The notes: generated by a model from the sequence alone, not told the origin. A stretch of 64,000 nt of DNA from Collybiopsis luxurians FD-317 M1 (GCA_000827265.1 KN834801.1:1-64000), one strand, 5' to 3'. Numbered from the stretch's first letter, positions 33,494 to 46,278 are shown. Numbers and translations are program-made.

Positions 33494-35533
33494 ATGCAGT
33501 CTAACGCTTGGGGAGGCATGAATTTTGACGACATGCCGCCGGCCGTCGAGTTGGGACCTGTTCCTGGAGGAGGAGGTTTTATACCTCCGCCGCAGGGAGC
33601 ACGTTATGAAGATACATTGAACATGTCCGCCTTTCCAGGCTTTGGTGGAGAGGAACCTGGGAGAAGGCGGATCCCGGGGTAGGTGTTTTTTTTTTGTCTT
33701 TGCTTCCTTCATAATCGATTATCATCTGATCCTATCCAATACAGAACGCCACATCCTCGACACGCAGTCCCGGTAGGATGGGACTTTCAACCTCCGCCGC
33801 CACCGCACAGCGCTCCAGGCGCTTTTCATCACCCTAACCTCCCTCATCCCTCTGCTTACAACGGCTACGCTCCTGGATACGGTCATCAAACGCCATACCA
33901 ATGGGCCGGGCAGCATACTCCAGGATGGGCTTACGGTGCACCTCCACCCTTAGCTCCAGCTCAGCAAGAAGGGTTCTCGAGCATGGCTTGGAGACCACCG
34001 AATTTCGCTTACGATGAGCGGCGCGAATTGGAATACGGCGGTGGTGGTGCCCCCGATTCGTACTTTGCTAATCCTGGTATGAACGACCAACCAGTCGCTG
34101 GCGGCGGCTTTTTCGCCAGTGCAGGTCGTCCGAGGTCCCACTCCCGTCAAGGGCGCGCTCATTCCCAGGAATACCGCCGAGGCGATAACCCTTGGGCATC
34201 CAACACCCCCGGTCCTTGGGTAGGCCGCGAGCGTCATTGGGGTCCCGACCGTGAAATCGAAGAGGGAGAGATCATCGACCCCGAGGAGCAGGAAATGATT
34301 CATGCGAGGATGGAGTTGATGGATCGAGGTCACCATCACCAAGTCGAAGGAGGGGGAGGAGTAGACTGGGATTTCATCGACTCTCTCGGTGGCTTGCGAC
34401 TCGAAGATGAACCGCACCGCCATGGTAGAGATCGTTCTCGTGGCCGCCAACCGCGTAGACCGGCGCTGAAACGCCGTGGCGGCGGACGCGCAACGTCTGT
34501 CGACGAGGCAATGCTCGCTTATCAGGGATTCGACAGGGATCAACGTAATCACCGTCACCTTCTTCGGTCTCGAGAACGCGAAAGGCTAGCTGGATTGTAC
34601 AATTCGTACAGCCCCTACTCTGCCAATAACCGGTTGCTCGAAGGACAGATGTTACACGAAAAAGATCGTATCACCCGGCCGAGAGATTGGCGGGGGGACT
34701 ATTCTGTAAAGCCTGGATTACTAGGCCGCTGGTCTTCCATTTCGAGACATCCTTCGGACGTCGTCGAAATGTACGATCAGGTGAAACGGATTCCCAGTCA
34801 ACTTCTCCAGCACATCTCTTCCTCCTCTGGACAACCACCGTCCATCTTCATCGACCTCCGCTTCCGCCCCAACGCGCAAATGCAGGGCATGTTCCCTCGT
34901 CTAGGTCGACTCCCGGTTGGTATCGACTTTGCCCAAATGGCCGCTGAACCTCCCTCTCCGCATATGAGGTTCTTCCATCCTCGACTACCGTGGTACATCG
35001 ACGTGTACTCTGCCTCGGCTTTAGCGAACGGCGGTCCTGCATTCCACTATGGTGCTGGTGCCGGCGGAGGTGCAGTCGGTCGTGGCGCCGTAGGATTGAC
35101 CGTGTGGGAAGTCATCGAAGGAGTATGGAGAGAACTCCAGCGACCTATTACCAGTCGGCATTTCTACAACCAAGAGATGAGCGTGGTGATGAGGAGCTCG
35201 TCGGCCTCTTCACCTCACCGTCCTCTCACTCCTCTGTCCCCGCATCATGGGTTACCGCCTCCATCACCCTACGGCGGGTACCCCGGTAATCCTGGTCCCT
35301 CTCAGTCAATCACGGCTCGAGACATGGTTACCAGCGCCTTCCGCATTCGATGCAAAAGCGTCGGTCAACTCTTTGGTGACTCAAAACGTGTGGACACAGG
35401 TCCTCATGAAGCGGAGGAGATTTCAAAGGGTGTGAAAAAAGTCGACTGGTTGGGGATGGAGGGGGAATGGATTTGGACGGGGATTTCGAGGAGAAGTGGG
35501 GGATTGTGGGAGATTAGGACGAGGAGGGTGTGA
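33494..35533 (+). CDS. DUF6699-like protein, 657 aa
   Basis: Two exons (33494-33678 and 33745-35533) are joined by a 66-bp GT-AG intron, with the ATG at 33494 chosen because it opens the Gly/Pro-rich N-terminus. Residues 1 to about 340 are low complexity: Pro/Gly/Tyr-rich, then Arg/Ser-rich with an acidic REIEEGEIIDPEEQEM segment. From about residue 380 a compact domain follows, with IFIDLRFRPN, PRLPWYIDVYSA, LTVWEVIEGVWRELQRPIT and VKKVDWLGMEGEW. This is the pattern of the DUF6699 domain common in Agaricomycetes, whose function is unknown. No signal peptide or membrane segment. Confidence 0.82.
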
Positions 35534-36364
35534 TTCGGATGGGACGAGATACTTGGATGATACCTTGAAAAGCGCAAATAGTTATCGTTATTCCTATCAA
35601 GATTGCTTCCCGAGTTGATCTGTATATTGTCTGTATGTGTATAAGGTATTGTAACTGCAAATATAGGTCTTTGTTCACACATTGACTCGATTCGACACAT
35701 GTATAAGGTGTAAAAGTACAAGAACAGCGTTCGACATACTCATCTTTGCACCTTCCTTTCGAGAAACAAAAAATAATTGTCCATGCCGTTAAGGCGCTCA
35801 TAGGCGCTCTGGCCGGACAAAGGTACCAAACAATAACAAAGCTCCGAGTTCTCCGCATGTGTTGGCAACGTCCGATTTCCGACCAATCATTACTTTTTAT
35901 CGTTTTGGTCTTGGACCATCAATAATTGCGAGAAGAGGCAACAGGCCCCTTGGTACGTCCGAATCGGTGAAAAAATAAAGGCGATATGAGCCCCACTTAT
36001 TTCCACAACACTTCAATCACAGAGTTTTGAAGACTCTCCACAACGGCTATACGGTGACCTGTCTGAACTTGTCGCTAGGAACTCCGAAACCCATGAATCA
36101 ATATCTAGTGGAGAGCTAGTGTATCATATCATTGTGGAGAAACCCTAAGTGCGTAGCAATTCCCGTTTCCTATCACTACGTAGTGCTAGGGACGGATTTG
36201 GTAGAATTTCTCCCTTGCAGTTCTTTGCATATTAACATCTTTACCAGCCGCGTCGCCAGCTGTCAACGACATTCAACGCTGATTGAGTATACACCACTTA
36301 CAATTGCACCGCTTGCCAGTCAATCAGCCGACACAGTGCGTCGGTTGATCGCGTATTCGCATTC
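35534..36364. other. 3' flank and spacer
   Basis: The 3' untranslated region of the preceding gene is followed by unique sequence without a supported gene or repeat. Confidence 0.5.
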
Positions 36365-36946
36365 TTATTCGTATTCAAGTTGACTTGGTAAAGATATGCA
36401 ATGTGCACTCCCCCCGCCGCGGCGCAGTGTGAGACAGAATGCGTAAACGGCGGCTGTAACCAGCTTCAGGCTCGGATCCTCAATTAAAGTTGGGAGACAC
36501 CTTGGCCGAAAGGCGGTACGCCAGCCAAGCCATGACCCATCTCGACGCTCATGTATCACTTTGAAGTATGTATCTTCCGCAAAGGCATGTCCGGTTGTCC
36601 ATATTCTAAATAGCAGTGCGGATATCGATTTGGATGGGCGTTGGGAGGGCAGCTCCTCATCTTTCAATTTGGCATTAAGTGGCTGATACTCTAAGATTAC
36701 TGCATACAATGATACAGTGAATCCACTCGAATACCCCGGACGGATACAGAACGGCTTTTCGGCGAAACTAAACACTTTGACCGTTGGACGAATGATCGGA
36801 CTCCCAGGCCTTTCAATTCTATCCCCCATTGTGCCCTGATTTCGTACCAGAATTCCTCGAACGTAAAGCGTATGGGCCTTTGGGCACACGCAGGAGCTTC
36901 CCGCCCTTGCTACCCGAAAGTGCCTATTTTGATGTTTGCCGGGCAT
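36365..36946 (-). CDS. Hypothetical protein, 193 aa
   Basis: A single open frame from a true ATG at 36946, without introns. The translation is mixed in composition (KVFSFAEKPFCIRPGYSSGF, DTYFKVIHERRDGSWLGW) with no membrane segment or recognised motif. It is divergent from the Myb gene 300 bp to the right, so the two could share a promoter region. Length alone makes it somewhat more likely than chance; the lack of introns in an intron-rich genome counts against it. Confidence 0.35.
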   Translation of the reverse strand: MPGKHQNRHFRVARAGSSCVCPKAHTLYVRGILVRNQGTMGDRIERPGSPIIRPTVKVFSFAEKPFCIRPGYSSGFTVSLYAVILEYQPLNAKLKDEELPSQRPSKSISALLFRIWTTGHAFAEDTYFKVIHERRDGSWLGWRTAFRPRCLPTLIEDPSLKLVTAAVYAFCLTLRRGGGSAHCISLPSQLEYE

Positions 36947-37246
36947 TTTGATGGATTTTCCGAAGCTTCCTTTTTGTCGATGTCAGATTTCATCTATCTC
37001 CCTTCATCTTCTGAATAATGTATTAGTAGCCTTATCAGTGGCCTGAAACAAGTCAGTGCGTGATTGAATGAGCTCCTTGCTATCCGGACACTACTTACAA
37101 TTTTAGCTGCAATATAAACGTGTTTTTTTACACGGTGTGCATTCCTTTATTAAGTCCGTATTTAAAGAAGCTGCGAAAAGCCGTTCGATCTCCCTCACAT
37201 ATTTCTCGACCAGCTTTCCTATCTTTATATCGTATATCGTATTATC

Positions 37247-38706
37247 ATGATGTCTAGAGAACGTCGATCTTGGACTGAAGAAGAAGATCAACTTCTGCGC
37301 AACGCGGTTGACCTAGGTCAGACTCAACTCTGACGAACATCTTCAGATACTGACGCTGGTTCCTCTTATAGAAGAACCTGGAACAATGAGTCCCTCCAAA
37401 TGGCATGCAATTGCCAAACATGTTCCTTCCCGAACCAATAAGGACTGTCGCAAACGTTGGTTTGCGAAGATGGCGTCCGATGTAGTCAAAGGTGGATGGG
37501 CCCCCGAAGAGGACGAAAAACTCGTACAGGCTATCGAGAAGTACGGGACGAGGTTAGTCCTAGTCTGGGCATGTTCGAGAATTACCAAACTAACATAACG
37601 TTGCTCGCTTCAGATGGTCTCTCGTCTCAGCACATGTCCAGTCAAGGAACAGCGATCGTAAGCGATTATACATTGCGGTCCCGGAGTAATCAACTCATGG
37701 CACTTTACAGAATGCGCTAAGCGCTGGACGGACACGCTCAATCCAATGATAGACCGCACGAGATGGTCTGCTGAAGCTGTATGCGGTTTTCTTTTTCTAT
37801 ATAGAAAGTTGTTCACACGCGGGTATCAGGACGCATTACTACTCAAAGCGGTCCAAGAGCATGGCAAGCTTTGGACGAAAATAGTACGAATATACTTCCC
37901 AGGAAGGACTGGTCTTTCGGCCAAGAATCGGTAAGGGCATCTTCGTCGTTCAAAGCAGTACCCGACGCTAAACTATTCTTCGTAGTTATAACAGCATCAC
38001 CCGCTTCAGTACCCGCGCTCCCCGTCGGAAAGCTTGTAAACCGAGGGCGCGATCTCAAAGTACTTCCTCTACCGTCTCGAGATCTCCGAGCGTCTCTCCC
38101 ATATCACCCAGCGTCAGTTCTACGTCGGACATTTCGGAACTGCCTAGGACCCCTCCTAGCTTCGAATTAGACGCTCCCTCAATATCTGACCCCTCATCAC
38201 AATCTGCTGGCATGTCTTCAGATGTCACCATAGATCCCGCGACTTGGTCTACTCCTGATCTTCTCGGTTCACACTCTGTCTCCCCTACCTTTACATACGA
38301 AGAGCTTTGTTCCGCATTGCTCTCATCGACAGGTCTCCCAGCTGACCAATCACTCAATCTTCTATGGGTGAACACATATTCACAGCTACATTCTGGGTTG
38401 GACCATGTATGTACTGACTCGACATTGCCACCTACATCCCATTCGGTCGAGTCGTTCGACTCCTCCTTCCTACCGTTCTCAAATTTGAACAGTCCAAATC
38501 CGACTTTTGATCCTACCGCCCTCTCACCTGACTCTAACGCGTTGCCGGCTTCGTACCCTAGTACCGAAGATACAGGGAGTGTTCTAGGTGATACATCCCA
38601 AGTGTCCCAAACCGACTACACATTCCCGGTTCAGACCTCTTTCTGGGAACTTCCCACTGATCCACACTCCTCCGATTCGTTGTCACAATGGTCCCGTACC
38701 TATTGA
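37247..38706 (+). CDS. Three-repeat Myb DNA-binding protein, 394 aa
   Basis: Six exons (37247-37316, 37372-37552, 37614-37657, 37711-37778, 37830-37930, 37986-38706) close in phase through introns of 51-61 bp. Three successive Myb/SANT repeats fill residues 5 to about 165. They are RSWTEEEDQLLRNAV...W...CRKRWF, GGWAPEEDEKLVQAIEKYGTRWSLVSAHV...QCAKRW, and TRWSAEADALLLKAVQEHGKLWTKI...KNRYNSI. The spaced tryptophans of each helix-turn-helix are visible. The first repeat carries a short insertion after its first helix. A basic linker (RAPRRKACKPRARSQ) is followed by a 220-residue Ser/Thr/Pro/Asp-rich tail typical of activation domains. A nuclear transcription factor of the animal c-Myb-like three-repeat class is likely. 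Its ATG is immediately followed by a second one. Confidence 0.88.
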
Positions 38707-40408
38707 GTACTATCCACTTTCCTCGACATACACACTTCTCCCTCGTATCTCCTTTCCCCGGCCATCAGTTGGACTGTTGGCCTCATCAGCATTATTGTAT
38801 CACTAGCATGGTTCTTTCTGGAATTAGATAGTATTCAGGGTCTTAAGCACTATGTAACGCATTGTAGATTTTAGAAGCAAATATATCACAAACAGCATTT
38901 TCAAAGTTTTTCGTTTTAAATTACGTGAAGTGCCAAGCTCATCTAGAACGCCTCGATGCCCCACGATCAAGAACACCTGAAACATACGCCAGCTTGGTGT
39001 TTGTACTATGGATGGATGCGGAAAAACGGGCGTGATCCACTGTTCGTACAGATTTAGATATGGAGACGCTTATTGGTACCACCTACGGCCGTCTTAGTAT
39101 CGCATTTCTCCTTGCAGGGATGTCAAACTGCCTCTAGAATGATTACCGCCGACTCCCGAACAGTCCACTCGCATTATTGTACCGGACTAGGTACATAAAA
39201 GTCTTCGAATCGTCGGTAAATTTCCATACATGGTATATGTATACTTTTGGAGCTGGAAGCGCCTTCAAAGCAAGTTGAAGGCTATGAGTTCATAAGAGTC
39301 ACTATGCCAGCGTTTGAATGATAGTCTTGAATGTGGCAAATGTAAAAGGAATAGAGTTGCCTGTCATGTGGGTTTCCCTGCCTCCCGCATGGGCAATCTA
39401 TGAATGATACGAAGTCGTCGAGGTGAAGACTATTCCTCTTTTGGAAGAAGTGACTCGGATCGTATTGATTACGCTTTTTGAGCTGTGCTCTTATGAAATG
39501 CAAAAGTCGTTCGTACCTATAGGAACGATAATCACAGGGCGATTGGAAAGAATAGCTAAGTTGATACTCTCAAAAGTTTCAAGGGATACCGAGTATACGA
39601 GGATACATATATATGCACCCAGAGGAGCCCTGGAAGTCGTTGGAAGTCGTTGGGAGTACTTTGAGCCATCTTCCCGTTGGCATCTTATCAGAGCTTTAAT
39701 CCGCCGATTGTGTATAGATTACATGTATGTCGAAACGCAGCCGTGTTCGCGCCGAAGTACGAAATACCGGTGGCAGATGAAGTGGTGTGCTGTTGTCAAT
39801 ACATATACAGGTGATGTTGCCTGGCGAGAAGGAAGGACACAGGGAGTAATTGGCGGAGTTGCGGATGAACGTCTTCTTCCCTTCCAAGCTGAAGCGTCAA
39901 TTGAAGTGGCGGACTTTCCTCTGGGAGCACTTCTTCAATTCTGAAGTTGACAGCGGGAAGCCTTGTAATAATTCGAATACATATACAGCACGAAATGTGT
40001 AGTGGTACGTAGCAGCAACTACTCCTTCTGATGGGTCAGCTGAGACGAATTCAAACAGTCTGCCTTCGCTTTTCTGTAGCGGGTCTATCATTCCTCTCTG
40101 AGCCTGCGTCGAGATGGGGCCCTGATTAATAAGATCTCATTACTCATTCTAAGAGGTCTCGGGAAATTCTGATTCGCATTAGTAGTCCGACACCGCCGGC
40201 CAAGCTGACCGCAATTTACAGCAGCACATTGATAGGAGGGTTCGAATGTCCTTCTCCTTTGACGAATACCTACCTGACTTGACGGATATCCACGCTCGTA
40301 CTATGTGCTTCAGCTTTTTTACTTCTTCTGCTTCTTCTCGAGGGCTAGATGTGGCGCGGGCAAACTGACTAGCTTTGATAACCGAAATGAAAGCCGATCC
40401 TTATCTCG
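38707..40408. other. Intergenic, no supported gene
   Basis: Open frames at 39423-39944 (plus, from GTG) and 39897-40091 (minus) have no domain or splice support. The minus-strand stretch LFEFVSADPSEGVVAATYHY resembles, weakly, the first residues of the frame at 40900, so remnants of one unrecognised gene may spread over 39.9-40.9 kb. Confidence 0.4.
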
Positions 40409-40582
40409 TCAAGTCGAAGCATACCCTGAAAAGATAAGTCGCGGACCTGGAGTGAGAACTAGTGAGAAGCACCAATCATCGGTTCCGTATATCACAATGC
40501 CGGTAGGTCTAGACTGGCACATATGTATTCCTTGAGGTCTGGCATATGTACTTCTCAACAGCCAAGAAATCGATTGGGCAGT

Positions 40583-40594
40583 CCCCCCCCCCCC
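40583..40594. repeat. Homopolymer of 12 C
   Basis: An uninterrupted run of twelve C. Length calls here are error-prone, so any reading frame across it is unreliable. Confidence 0.9.
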
Positions 40595-40639
40595 GTGGGC
40601 GATTGATAACTTCTTGCCGCTTCGACAGGGAGCGTTCCA

Positions 40640-40900
40640 ACCTTCACGCTCAAGATGGCTTAAAACTTCAATAACTGGTATCTTGCGTTGAAGATGTGTG
40701 CGGAGCGTGCCGTTCGGACTGTACTTATTGGGCATGCGCAATTCAAACAGTGAGCATCTGGAGGCCCTTACTTTCACAAATTCAATAGCCTGATAGACGA
40801 CTACATTGTTACGTACCATTTGATCTGTAATTAATTTTGGCTCCCCATTCTCGTTAAAAATTTGCGATAAATGAACTCGAATTGGGATAACTACAATCAT
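40640..40900 (-). CDS. Possible exon of an unrecognised gene
   Basis: From a true ATG at 40900 the minus strand reads MIVVIPIRVHLSQIFNENGE and continues for about 85 residues with charged/hydrophobic alternation that looks like protein. It then passes into a poly-C region where the frame is unlikely to be coding. I could not find a clear donor or further exons. Confidence 0.28.
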
Positions 40901-42234
40901 AGATACAATAGAAGGGTCCTCAGCGATTACCTATTGCACTATATCGCGTCACTCTCCATGCAGATAGCGAAAGGAGGGTAGATAACTATCTCTATTGAAG
41001 GATCCTTATATCGAAAAATCCGTAAAGGACATGGGTCAAGGACTCGGAAATAATTATCCATCCAGGCCACTAGCCACCACGGTCGGCTTTAGTCAAAGAC
41101 CTAAGGTTAGCGAGCGGAGAGCTCTCTGCTCAAACGGTCGAAAGCGGCCTTGAGTAAGGTCAAAGCTTCATTCGAGCTATTGGAAGTAGATGCTGAAACC
41201 AGAAAGAAGAGCGACATTTGATGACTTCCGGAGCCACTGCAATCGTGGTAAGGTTGTACTTCGAGAAGGGCAGTTTACTGTTAATATTGCTCCTTTTAGG
41301 ATTCTCAGCTGAGCGCTTATCCCCTTTCGGTCTTTTTTTTTTTTCGCTGCTTGACTGCCACATGGACGTTTATATGTAAACTTCCACATGTTGTCGACGG
41401 TCCTCTTTAGCAGAAGAAATTAAATGGAAGTCACTTCATCTGCAAACTGCGCTGACGATTGTACCACAAAGTACTGTACTTTTCTGCCTCCCGGTGTGGC
41501 CAGAGATGTTCCGTCTCGTGGGAGAGATTTCCGGCTCGGTCCTACACCTACCAGTAACCAAACCGATGCTCGGGCTCGGACGTGTGTACCTCGAAGATTT
41601 TTCTCGGTTTCCAACGGGTTCGCTGAAGATATTTTTGATTCGGACCGTGCTAATAAATGCAAAGTCCGTTGTACCTAACTCTAACATTGCTTTTTCTGAT
41701 CTCCAATGTATCACCGCTTCTCTAATAGAATGTATGATATGAAAAGACGCTTCCGCATGTTCAATTTCTCCGTGCTCTAAAGCGCCCTTTATCGCATCCG
41801 GTTCTTCATTATTGACAATCGACACGACTCATTGTGAACCCCCAAAATCAGTCTCAGGTACACGCATGGAAATGCTGAGTAAAGAGGAATCTACTTTTTT
41901 TCCTACTGTGTGCGGTGTGCGGTTAAGGCCGGAGGAACGATCTTTTCTGCAAAAGGTAGAGGTCCGTTCCCAGAGCGCGACCCAAAGTGGTTCACAGGCT
42001 GCTAAGTTCATCAGAAGTCAGATAGTATCATGCCTTCTATAGAGTCAGCGTTAGCGTTGGGATGAGGTGAAGGGGATAAGGCTGATTGATATCCTTTTCC
42101 ACTTCCTTGTATCCTTGGTGAATTTCTAAATGAAGGATTTACGAGTAAAATTTAAGATCATCGATTAAGTTTGGAGCATTTAGTAGCTATACTACCTGTG
42201 ACTGGCAGATATGACCGTACAATGAATACACGTA
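40901..42234. other. Intergenic, weak ORFs
   Basis: A minus-strand frame around 41600-41815 reads plausibly (ALEHGEIEHAEASFHIIHS) but has no ATG and no confirmed junctions. The rest is spacer, including the 3' flank of the GMC gene. Confidence 0.4.
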
Positions 42235-44523
42235 TTAATTATAACTTCCCCATTTCTCCTTCATTAATCCAGATGCGCGTTCCGCTAAAATATACACAGG
42301 TGCTTGGTTTGGCCCAGATGGGAGAAAAGGCTAGTACAAATACTGTTTAGCTCAAAAAATGTCAATTTTACCTTTACACTCACCAAGACTGATGAATCCG
42401 CTACTCGCAGACCAGTGAGGCCCTTCACGCTCAGATCAGGATTGACCACGCCATATCCCGCTTCGGGAGATGTCATGCTAGCAGTTCTTATGACATGTGC
42501 GGTTGGTGAAGCATTATTTCGAATATATTCATCGAGAGCGTGGTCACTTTCTACGGCTTGCGCAAGAGCAGTAGAAGGCTCAGTAACGAAATCCGTCCAC
42601 GCGGGTACAGAGAGGAAGACAAACGCCATTTTAACGGCTTCTCGCATTGTTCTGGTGTCAAAGTCGGTGGATATAAGTTTCGGGTCGATAACAGGCGAGG
42701 CAAAGAGATTAGTAGAGTTAATTGTAATACTTCCTCCTGCAAGTGTTTTCATTGGGCACTATTTCGATTCAATTGATGCAGATAATTACACTTACGCGAA
42801 GTTGGGCACGAAACTGTTCTTGGAACGCTTAGGAACTTGCCCATGGAAGGTGTGTTCGACATTGACCCCGCCACTAATACTCCTGGAGCTAATCCAAGGC
42901 TTGGATGAGGGCCGTTTTTCCCTGACGAACGATCCTCCCCGATGGCATCTAAAATACTGCCGTTTAGTCTAAAGCTTATTCCTTGACTCCCACCAGAATC
43001 TACTAGCGGTCCTTGTTTCTTCTTTGTCCATTCTTGCAGAACTTGGTCTAGAGCAGTCTCATTCTGGAAAATTATATCGAATGTCCGTGCATCTGGATTT
43101 ACATTCCAGATATTTCTGAGGATGGGCTGTACAGACAGGTTCTGACCGACGCTTGGAAGATGTACCAAAGAATCGATACCGAGAGAAGATAGAAATCCAG
43201 AGTCTCCAATCCCCGAATTCATAAGAACCTGAGGAGTGTTGATAAAGCCTGTCGATAAGATGACCTCTTTGCTTGCATTTACTCGAAATTTGGGACCTTC
43301 AGAAATAGCAATTCAGCTTGTTTAACTTAAAGATGTGATGACTTTTACCATTCAAATCGGGTACGAATTCGACTCCTCGAAATGCTGTGGGTTCAGCACC
43401 CGAGTTCAGCGCACGGGATACTCGGGCGTTGATAAGAACGTGGAGATTAGCTCTTTTTAAAAATTCCGGACCTAGATACGAGGTTGCAGCACTACTGCGC
43501 AGGCTACCGTCGATAGTGAATTGCGACCAGCCTGTATCAGCACGTGAGACTCGGGCCCGACCGCCGTTGTGATCTCCTTACTAAAACTAAGAGAACTTCC
43601 AGCATTAGGATCGAGGTTGAACAAAAAAATGCCGCCGAGCTCTTGTGAGGCTTTCAATGCAACTGAGTTCATGGGAAGCAGGAAGCCTGCAAGAGAGACT
43701 GCGTTTATACCCGTGGTGCTGTGAACCGCAGGATCGAACTCTCCAGTGGTATTTCGATTGTCCGCGGGTGGCGTCCAACGCTCGTTCTAGACTGAAATAT
43801 GAGTAAGCTCTATCTGTGAAAGTAGAAATCCGTACCTTCACGATAAACGGTTGAATGCTATCCCATGGCCAGCCTTCGTCTCCGGTCACTTGAGCGAAGC
43901 GGTCCCAGTCGTCTTTTGTGCCACGAGAATAAACCATATTATCTATGCACATTGTAGATGCGCAGGCGACATAATACTGAAGATACCTCACTATGAGATG
44001 TACTTCCACCGAGCACAACAGCGTGAGGGAAAGTAAGGGATCGGTTGTTCATTGAAGGCTGAGGAATTGTTGACTAGCGAAAAGCTCAACATTAGCAGAT
44101 GCGTTCATCGCAGTCAAAAAACAAAATTGCTTACGGTGTTCCATTCAAGATCCTGGGAGATCCTCCCTGCGCTTGCAAACAAAGGAATTTGGATGGATAG
44201 TATCCCTCGTTTCTAATTGAAGCAAGCGATGAGGCTTTGGCAAGTGCGACTTCAAAGGACGTACGATCCTCCGGCTTCTAAAAGCAGGAAGTTGAAGTCC
44301 GGATTCTCAGACAGTCGATTGGCTACAACACATCCTGCAGGACCTCCTAAATTTCGGAAGTTAAGTCAACCGTTCTTGTGATTGGAAACTATGGCTCGCC
44401 TCCAAGAACAACAAAATCATAGTTGGTAGGAGGTAGCTCCTGTATATTCTGATAGAGGGTGGCAAATACTTGGCGTTGGAGTGACAGGTTCAAAATCAGA
44501 CAGAGAATCAAAGGAAGAAACAT
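42235..44523 (-). CDS. Secreted GMC oxidoreductase (aryl-alcohol oxidase type), about 600 aa
   Basis: FAD-dependent GMC enzymes oxidise alcohols outside the hypha, producing H2O2 for lignin breakdown. Ten exons: 44523-44400, 44346-44262, 44212-44135, 44073-43992, 43942-43836, 43786-43582, 43531-43349, 43296-42796, 42736-42384 and 42330-42235. The N-terminus is a signal peptide (MFLPLILCLILNLSL) followed by YDFVVLGG and the FAD-binding start. Other landmarks are LLLEAGGS, LGGSTSHNNMVYSRGTKDDW, GFINTPQVLMNSGIG, the substrate domain and the C-terminal GVVNPDLSVKGLTGLRVADS and PSGPNQAPVYILAERA. The catalytic His is kept in a changed context (AHVIRTASM instead of HPxGTxxM). The Asn of the second catalytic motif is present. 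Exon 1 ends at a GC donor, and the exon 1/2 and 2/3 joins are the least certain, so the frame near 44340 should be rechecked. Confidence 0.85.
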
Positions 44524-44850
44524 GAGGAGGACGTGTCTAATTTTCTTTCAATCACAGTCTAGTATTTGAAGACATGCTCTCCGTGGTGGCTCTGTCAGCT
44601 GTTCCTGACAAAAGAAAAAAGAAGAATCAAGAAGGTTGGATTCAATACTCCGCAGAGTCAGCCGCAGACGCTGTTTGACAGCGAGAATTGTGTGTAACTG
44701 AGAGAAGATTTCCTAAATATTCTGGCTCCCTGAGCTTGGGACGAAATACATGAATAGTGTACATACAGTCTTAATTTACAAAACCAATAAGAAATTTTTC
44801 GAATGCCTAGTCAGTCGATACATAATGTACGCATTCAAGTTGCCCATCAT

Positions 44851-46278
44851 TCAAATATATGATGCATCTGATAAGCTCAAGTTATCTTGTCTGATCTCTT
44901 CACCAGAGCTTTGCCTACGTTTCTCGAACACTGGGCTCAAATTGTCTCTGAATTCACTTTCGACCCTCGACTCGATATGCTCAGTGTCCTCCGTATGCTC
45001 CGGATTGAAATGCAATGGCTGGGAGATGGGCATCGTTCCTGAATCACCGCTGAAGATAGTGTTGGCATGAGATTTGTCGAGAGAAACCATAATAACAATA
45101 AACGTCGGATATATGCCCTAGGTAATATGTTAAGGGGGTGTGAGACCAAGGAAGAATGTGGCCGTAGTTAGATGAAGAACTTACAGTAAGACTAACTGCT
45201 AGACCGAGAATAAGCGCATTGCTGGCAGCACTCATGACATCGAACCCAGCAATGAGAATTAGGAGCTGTATAGTCGGGAACGTAAAATAAGCAAATCGTG
45301 CATCAACTGGGTGAACGACCCGTACCCAAATGGCGCAGTAAATCAATCCGCTTTCGACGAGCAGAATAAGTGTCTTTTCAATTCTCGTTGTCGACGTTGC
45401 ACTACGCATGCTTGATTTAATGTTCCTTCTGTACTCCCTGTTTCGTCGTGTTAGTCATCTTGTTCTTTAAATAGCATCTGTAGGACCCACCAGACTCTGA
45501 GCGCGATTAATAGTGTCGCAGTGAGATTCGTGACGAGTGGCGGTAGTGACATCACGAGGGAGTACGTGTTGGAGACGAAGGAGTTCCCCAAAAAGTCGAT
45601 TGTAGATTTTACCCCATTGCCAAAAACTGCACCTGAAATTTCATAAACAGCATCGTCAGCACACTTTGAGTGCCATAAAATTCTGTATATGCACGTACCA
45701 ATGGTACCCAACATACAGACGGCCAGCACTAGCCGGACGAAGATACTGTGTGGCCAAACTACCCATGTTCGCCACACAACGATCACATCTCCAAGAAGGA
45801 ACTGAGACCATCACAGTTAGCATACATGCTTGAGCCAACGAAGGCAATTCAATGAGAGGACCCACATTTACTCGCATCAAAATGTTCGAAGCAAGTATAA
45901 GCTGTGTACTCAACTCTAGGCTAGTAGGACTATCGAGACCGTAACTTTGGACTTGCTGTAGGCATATCATCATGTCAAGGATGATTACACCGATCGACGC
46001 CAGGAACATGACGGTTGTGACCAATAGGAGGAAAATTCGGGCTCGAACAAGACGTATTCCTTTATAACTGTGAGTAAGAAGTCTCCTTCAGACGATAAAG
46101 CGTATATAAGTTCAATTGAGGGTATTTACAAAAGCAGATATGTCGAGGTAATGAACAGAGTTGCATGAATTCCTATGTTAAATATAGTGGTTAGCTCGAT
46201 ACCCTCATAGATGTCTGTGAGGACTGCATCATATCGCACCAAAAAAGAGAAACTCGCAGCCGATTCTGATGAGGTCAT
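44851..46278 (-). CDS. Seven-transmembrane protein, 349 aa
   Basis: Seven exons (46278-46130, 46067-45872, 45801-45699, 45632-45491, 45437-45326, 45265-45185, 45117-44851) close in phase with GT-AG introns of 53-70 bp. The translation has seven hydrophobic segments: ELTTIFNIGIHATLFITSTY, FLLLVTTVMFLASIGVIILD, then VIVVWRTWVVW before the fourth, LPPLVTNLTATLLIALRVW, TLILLVESGLIYCAIW and SLTGIYPTFIVIMVSL. The last 65 residues are a hydrophilic Ser/Glu-rich cytosolic tail. It is a clear relative of the gene at 28100-29427. The family is widespread in basidiomycetes with no known function; a receptor-like role is only suggested by topology. Its N-terminus starts at ATG 46278, with a short external segment. 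Confidence 0.85.

Noticed and set aside
33950..34558. 202-codon minus-strand frame opposite the DUF6699 gene
   Set aside because: It is a shadow of the plus-strand coding sequence, which has a spliced, domain-containing product.
38055..38375. Minus-strand frame rich in LGD repeats
   Set aside because: It is the complement of the Ser/Pro-rich tail of the Myb gene.
40230..40260. GGTTCGAATG resembling a tRNA B box
   Set aside because: No matching A box or acceptor stem could be folded around it.
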